Shown: positions 1 through 12,898 of the stretch, one piece after another
Layout: each line of letters starts with the position of its first letter
Numbering within the stretch: position 1 is the first letter of the stretch
NCBI GenBank assembly: GCA_002482415.1
Contig: DLFY01000080.1
Span: 7,237 to 20,134 of the forward strand
Direction: 5' to 3'
Length of the DNA: 12,898 bases
DNA from: Phycisphaerales bacterium UBA7708
GTDB taxonomy: Bacteria > Planctomycetota > Phycisphaerae > Sedimentisphaerales > Anaerohalosphaeraceae
The notes under the pieces: generated by a model
Seen by the model: only the letters and a program-made list of their open reading frames with translations
What the model was told of the DNA's origin: nothing
Databases searched by the model: none
Made by a program: the position numbers and the translations under genes

Positions 1-8802
<8,802 letters not shown>

Positions 8803-8819
8803 AACAAGACTCCATTTTG

Positions 8820-11126
8820 TTATCGTTTTTGTACTGTAAGCTTAACTTTCTGCAAATCACAATCACGCGAGGAATTGCCAATCAAAATTTCAAATTCACC
8901 CGGCTCTACAACATAATCCATGTCGATATTATAAAAAGCCAGATGGTCCGGCGTAATATCCAGATCAACGGTTTCGGTCTGACCCGACTTTAACGTAATC
9001 CTTCGGAAGCCCTTGAGTTCTTTGACAGGACGTGTTACCGAGCTGACACAGTCGCGGATGTACATCTGCACCACTTCATCCCCGGCCCATGGGCCTGTAT
9101 TGGTTACTTCAACCGATACAGTCGTTGATTCGTCCGGTCGAATAGCCTGCTTTTTGAGCCGGGGATTTCCGAACTCAAATCGGGTATAACTCAGCCCGTA
9201 TCCGAACGCATATAACGGACTGACATCGTCAAAGAGATAGCCTCGTCGGGCCGAGGGTTTATAGTTGTAATAACAGGGAATATGCCCCACTGAGCGGGGA
9301 ATCGAAATCGGCAGCTTACCGCCGGGATTGACGTCGCCAAAGAGGACTTCTGCGATGGCCGTTCCGGATTCCTGCCCCAGATACCAGCATTCCAGAATTA
9401 CGGGGACTTTTTCACTGAGATGCGAGATCGACAATGGCCGTCCGTTAAACAATACCGCAATCACGGGTTTTCCAGTGGCGGCCATGGCCTCAACCAGTTC
9501 ATCCTGCACGCCTGCCATATCCAGCGTAGTTCGGTCGCCCATGTGATTTTGGGCCCAGGCTTCTCTGGACGTCTGCTCATTGCCGCCAATGGCCAGAACA
9601 ATGACATCCGCCTGCCGGGCGACTTCCACGGCCTGGGCAATGGACTTGCGATCTTCGACAGGATCACTCGGAATGACTTCATCCTGCTGCCAGGAGCCGC
9701 CAATGGTAATTTTACAGCCTTCATGATAGAGGACCTTCACGGAATCCCCGACACGGTCTTTGATGCCCTGCAAAACACTGACAAAATGATTGGGTACGCC
9801 GCTGTAGCCTCCCAGCATAACTCGGTCGGCATTGGGGCCGATGACGGCTATGGTTTTTATTTTCTTTGCATTCAGCGGCGCCACCGAGCCATCATTTTTC
9901 AGCAGAGTAATTGTGCTGCGAGCAGCTTCGAGTGCAAGTTTATTGTGCGAATCACAGCCAACGATTTTGTCAACCTCATCGGGATTGACAAACGGGTCTT
10001 CGAACAAGCCGAGCTTGAATTTCCACTCCAGCATCGGGGCAATCAATTCATCCAGCGCCGACTCAGGCACACTGCCTTCCCGCACAAGTTCGGCCAGGTG
10101 TTTATAACAATCCGGATCAGGCATCTCGATATTGACGCCGGCTTTCACAGCCAGCGCCGCTGCCTGCTTGCCATCCTCTGCCAGATGATGACCATACAAA
10201 TCCGGCCGCTCGTTCAGTTCGCGAATCGCATAATAATCGGATACAACATATCCCTTAAAGCCCCATTCCTGACGCAAGACATCCCGCAGCAGCCATTTAT
10301 TAGCATGGGAAGGAACGCCATCAATTTCATTGTAAGACGCCATGACACTGATGGCGCCGGCTTTGGTTATCGCCTCTCTGAAAGTAAATAAGAATGTTTC
10401 ACGAAGCACCCGGGCAGAAACATTCACTGGTGCACAGTTGGTCCCGGATTCGGGCTGGCCGTGGGCGGCAAAGTGTTTGAGGGTGGCGATCACGTGTTTT
10501 TTGTCGGTAAACGATGCATCCCCCTGGAATCCTCTTACGGCAGCAATACCCATTCGGCTGACCAGATACGGGTCTTCGCCGTAAGTTTCCTCGACCCGAC
10601 CCCAGCGAGGTTCACGGGCCACATCCACCACCGGCGTTAACGCCTGATGAGTTCCTCTGATGCGGGCTTCACAGGCGGTTGCTTCAAACACACGCTGTAT
10701 CAGATCCGTGTCAAATGTTGCCCCGAGGCCGATAGGCTGCGGAAAACTGGTTGAACCGACTGCTGCAAGACCATGCAGACATTCTTCATGGAATATAACA
10801 GGAATGCCCAGCCGGCTGTTTTCCAGAAAGAATTTCTGGATGGCGTTGGTCAACTCCGCATGGTTTCGCGGGGACAAACCGCCGCCGGCGTCACTGGGAC
10901 GCCCAATCTGGCCCAGACCATGCCCCTGACCAAAGGCAGCCCTAGCCTTTTCGAGGTCGAAATTGCCCTTCTCATCGACCAGGGTTTTGGCTTTATCCAG
11001 CCATATACACTGCATCTGAGCGGCTTTTTCCTCAAGGGTCATACGATTCAGCAAATCCCTGACCCGCTGCGCAACAGGCAAGGCCGGATTCAGATAATCG
11101 GATTGAATCGTATTTGGCTTTTTCAT
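8820..11126 (-). CDS. GH3 beta-xylosidase/beta-glucosidase, no signal peptide
   Basis: 768 residues with the usual GH3 order: TIM-barrel domain (about 15-360), alpha/beta sandwich domain (about 395-630), and a fibronectin-III-like C-terminal domain (about 665-740). Nucleophile Asp297 lies in GYVVSDYYA. Substrate-site residues include the Lys217-His218 pair in TLKHFAAHG and Asp168 in PVVDVAREPRWGR. The acid/base is probably Glu522 in TSREAW, but GH3 acid/base positions are hard to place by eye. The N-terminus (MKKPNTIQSDYL) is hydrophilic, so the enzyme is probably cytoplasmic and acts on oligosaccharides brought in by the adjacent symporter. The surrounding arabinoxylan genes favour xylosidase or mixed xylosidase/arabinofuranosidase activity over glucosidase; this is inference. 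Its SD is weak (GAAG at 11137-11140). It lies 49 bases after the transporter stop. Confidence 0.94.
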   Translation of the reverse strand: MKKPNTIQSDYLNPALPVAQRVRDLLNRMTLEEKAAQMQCIWLDKAKTLVDEKGNFDLEKARAAFGQGHGLGQIGRPSDAGGGLSPRNHAELTNAIQKFFLENSRLGIPVIFHEECLHGLAAVGSTSFPQPIGLGATFDTDLIQRVFEATACEARIRGTHQALTPVVDVAREPRWGRVEETYGEDPYLVSRMGIAAVRGFQGDASFTDKKHVIATLKHFAAHGQPESGTNCAPVNVSARVLRETFLFTFREAITKAGAISVMASYNEIDGVPSHANKWLLRDVLRQEWGFKGYVVSDYYAIRELNERPDLYGHHLAEDGKQAAALAVKAGVNIEMPDPDCYKHLAELVREGSVPESALDELIAPMLEWKFKLGLFEDPFVNPDEVDKIVGCDSHNKLALEAARSTITLLKNDGSVAPLNAKKIKTIAVIGPNADRVMLGGYSGVPNHFVSVLQGIKDRVGDSVKVLYHEGCKITIGGSWQQDEVIPSDPVEDRKSIAQAVEVARQADVIVLAIGGNEQTSREAWAQNHMGDRTTLDMAGVQDELVEAMAATGKPVIAVLFNGRPLSISHLSEKVPVILECWYLGQESGTAIAEVLFGDVNPGGKLPISIPRSVGHIPCYYNYKPSARRGYLFDDVSPLYAFGYGLSYTRFEFGNPRLKKQAIRPDESTTVSVEVTNTGPWAGDEVVQMYIRDCVSSVTRPVKELKGFRRITLKSGQTETVDLDITPDHLAFYNIDMDYVVEPGEFEILIGNSSRDCDLQKVKLTVQKR

Positions 11127-11175
11127 TTTTTTAAATCTTCGATTGTGCGTTTTTTATTATCGCATCACAAGCAGA

Positions 11176-12567
11176 TTATTTTCGCTGCTGGGCCAGATCT
11201 GCCTCAATCGCCATCATCCGTCGATTGCTCAAGGGATAGAAGAACATCAGCAGTGCGCCAATAACCGCCGGAATGGCCGCATAGATACTCATGGCCAGGC
11301 AAATCCCGCGTAACGACAATTCCGTCTGCGGCTGATTGGCCTTATAACCGTACCACGCCAGAATCCAGGCCAGAATCGCACCGCCCAGCGCGACGCCCAT
11401 CTTCAATGCAAACAGGGACGCAGCCATAATCAATGCCGTCGCCCTGCGGCCTGTTTTCCATTCCGAGTAATCGGCGGTATCGGTATAAATCGCCCATTGC
11501 AGAACCGACACCGGGCCCATGCAAAACGAGGTCACGAGCTGCAGGGCAAATAAAAGCACCAGGTTCTGCGGACTGACCCAGTAGACCAGTCCCGTGGAAA
11601 TCGCCGACAGAAAGAAAAAGCCGGCATATATTTTGGACTTATCTATAAATTTGCAGAACCACTTGGTGGTCATTGCCGCCAGAATGGTAACGATGGTTCC
11701 ACTGAGCATGAAAGCCGAAGAAAGCTGGGTCGAGGAGAAAGTCAATGCCTTTCCGAATAAAGAGACCTCCTGGCTCTGGATATAATAATCGAAATAATAA
11801 ACGATACTGCCGCCGCGAATCAGGACATAAATAAGCTGAAATACCGTTGCAAAGCCAATCAGCATCCAGGGTCCATTTTTAAATAAATCGAACATGTCCT
11901 GCTTGAATGGATTTCTCTGTTCATGAAGCGGCTTGACGCGTTCTCGGGTCGAGAAAAAAGTAATCAGAAAAAGAATGATCGCCAGTGAAAACAGCACAAT
12001 CATTGCATATTGCCAGCCTTTGGGGGAGGCTTTTGAGCCGCCGAAGAACTCGACCATTCTGACCAGCGAGTACTGGACGATAAACATGCCGATAAATGCC
12101 AGCACGAACCGATAGGACGAGACGACGGTGCGTTCCATGGAATTGGGCGAAATAACGCCCATCAGGGCACAATACGGCACATTGACCACCGTATAAACCA
12201 TCATCATCAGGGTATACGTGATATACGCCCAGATCAATTTGCCGCCGGCACCCAGATCGGGCGTCGTAAACATCAGCATCCCGATCACTCCGAACGGCAC
12301 GGCAAACCACAGCAGATACGGCCTGAATTTCCCCCAGCGGGTGCTGGTGCGATCGGCAATCGCCCCCATCATCGGGTCATTGACGGCGTCCCAGATACGG
12401 GTCACCAGAAACATCGTGCCGATGGCCGCCGCGGAGATGCCGAAGACATCGGTATAAAAATACAGCAGGAAATAGATGGTGGTCTGAAAGAAAAGATTGG
12501 ATGCGGTATCTCCCAGGCCAAAACCGATCTTTTCCCGGACCGAAAGTCGCTGTGATTCATTGTGCAT
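11176..12567 (-). CDS. GPH-family (MelB-like) sugar:cation symporter
   Basis: 463 residues, close to the normal length of the glycoside-pentoside-hexuronide branch of the major facilitator superfamily, with about 12 hydrophobic segments. The diagnostic N-terminal signature is clear: an early GLGDTASN at 17-24, then RIWDAVNDPMMGAIADRT and RWGKFRPYLLW across 57-87. Asp60 and Asp64 correspond to the cation-site aspartates of MelB. It would bring xylose, arabinose or short xylo/arabino-oligosaccharides across the inner membrane with Na+ or H+. Its position directly before a cytoplasmic-looking GH3 suggests oligosaccharide substrates, but the cargo cannot be read from sequence. The SD (AAGGAAG, 12574-12580) overlaps the stop codon of the upstream gene, indicating translational coupling. 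The start ATG is at 12567. Confidence 0.95.
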   Translation of the reverse strand: MHNESQRLSVREKIGFGLGDTASNLFFQTTIYFLLYFYTDVFGISAAAIGTMFLVTRIWDAVNDPMMGAIADRTSTRWGKFRPYLLWFAVPFGVIGMLMFTTPDLGAGGKLIWAYITYTLMMMVYTVVNVPYCALMGVISPNSMERTVVSSYRFVLAFIGMFIVQYSLVRMVEFFGGSKASPKGWQYAMIVLFSLAIILFLITFFSTRERVKPLHEQRNPFKQDMFDLFKNGPWMLIGFATVFQLIYVLIRGGSIVYYFDYYIQSQEVSLFGKALTFSSTQLSSAFMLSGTIVTILAAMTTKWFCKFIDKSKIYAGFFFLSAISTGLVYWVSPQNLVLLFALQLVTSFCMGPVSVLQWAIYTDTADYSEWKTGRRATALIMAASLFALKMGVALGGAILAWILAWYGYKANQPQTELSLRGICLAMSIYAAIPAVIGALLMFFYPLSNRRMMAIEADLAQQRK

Positions 12568-12573
12568 GTGTGT

Positions 12574-12580
12574 CTTCCTT
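12574..12580 (-). promoter_or_regulatory. Ribosome binding site of the GPH symporter overlapping the upstream stop
   Basis: The minus strand reads AAGGAAG, six bases before the ATG at 12567. It shares bases with the TAA stop (12579-12581) of the preceding gene, an arrangement typical of coupled translation in an operon. Confidence 0.75.
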
Positions 12581-12898
12581 AATCAGAAGTCTTGAGTTTG
12601 CCGGAGCTTTCCGTGTCACCGGCAATGATACCCTGAACGATTCGTAAGTCAAATAGTCCGCCGGCATAATTGCCTGGATGCGGCTCAAAAGTCACGGTTA
12701 TTTTCTTTTTCTCTTTGACCAGGCCGGCCGGCAGAGGATATCGCACGGCTTGAAACTCATCCCGGTTCCATTTGCCCGTCAGGTTTTCAGTGACCAGTTT
12801 TTCTCCGTCCACCTTGATATCAAACGTCCGTCTGCCGCTTTCACGGCCCCAGTAAAGTACATAAAGCTCAAGCGGGACATCCGGGACAACCTTCAGGT
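12579..12898 (-). CDS. C-terminal fragment of a probable GH127-type (DUF1680) beta-L-arabinofuranosidase
   Basis: Only the last 106 codons are inside the window, and the gene continues past the right edge. The visible part is a small beta-sandwich with the pattern LYVLYWGRESGRRTFDI, then VDGEKL, YPLP, VTFEPHPGNYAGGLFDLRI. This resembles the C-terminal domain (DUF6805-like) found on many bacterial DUF1680/GH127 beta-L-arabinofuranosidases. An apparent GTG start at 12812 is only an internal valine, because the domain clearly continues upstream of it. If correct, the enzyme removes beta-linked L-arabinofuranose and would be the first visible gene of the operon. The catalytic domain is not visible, so other glycoside hydrolases with the same tail remain possible. 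It ends 11 bases before the transporter. Confidence 0.7.
   Translation of the reverse strand, partial: LKVVPDVPLELYVLYWGRESGRRTFDIKVDGEKLVTENLTGKWNRDEFQAVRYPLPAGLVKEKKKITVTFEPHPGNYAGGLFDLRIVQGIIAGDTESSGKLKTSD

Noticed and set aside
9420..10391. A 323-codon plus-strand open frame
   Set aside because: It is antisense to the GH3 gene, which has all GH3 motifs. It has no recognisable motif and no neighbours on its strand.

Overview
The window is one block of plant cell-wall (arabinoxylan-type hemicellulose) degradation genes, all on the minus strand and read from right to left. There is no RNA gene, mobile element, CRISPR array, regulator or plus-strand gene that I can support. Six genes are visible, two of them cut by the window edges. 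In transcription order they are: the C-terminal end of a probable GH127-type (DUF1680) beta-L-arabinofuranosidase (12579-12898); a GPH-family sugar:cation symporter (11176-12567); a cytoplasmic-looking GH3 beta-xylosidase/glucosidase (8820-11126); a secreted GH51 alpha-L-arabinofuranosidase (6781-8802); a secreted GH43 + CE1 feruloyl esterase fusion (4092-6761); and a very large secreted protein entering from the left edge (1-4018) with the order CE1, malectin, malectin, CE1, GH62. Gaps between genes are 11, 49, 17, 19 and 73 bases, so the set reads as one operon.

The leftmost gene is easy to miss because its stop codon lies outside the window. I translated the minus frame codon by codon from the ATG at 4018 to position 2 and found 1339 uninterrupted codons. 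It carries two carbohydrate esterase domains of different lineages, two nearly identical malectin (CBM57-like) domains and a GH62 arabinofuranosidase domain on one chain. Its N-terminal half is a paralogue of the C-terminal half of the next gene, with the similarity beginning at the signal-peptide boundary of one and the interdomain linker of the other.

The genes fit one pathway. Exported GH43-CE1 and CE1-CBM57-CBM57-CE1-GH62 enzymes would remove feruloyl groups and arabinofuranosyl side chains from arabinoxylan. GH51, and probably GH127, would clear alpha- and beta-linked L-arabinofuranose. The GPH symporter would import pentoses or short oligosaccharides, and the GH3 enzyme, which has no signal peptide, would finish them inside the cell.

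The organism is a bacterium with strong Shine-Dalgarno sites, intermediate to slightly high GC by eye, and a hemicellulose-specialised locus. No SusC/SusD pair or TonB-dependent transporter lies in the window, and malectin-bearing enzymes combined with a GPH transporter suggest a Planctomycetota/Verrucomicrobiota/Kiritimatiellota-like carbohydrate degrader rather than a classic Bacteroidetes PUL. This placement is inference and low confidence.
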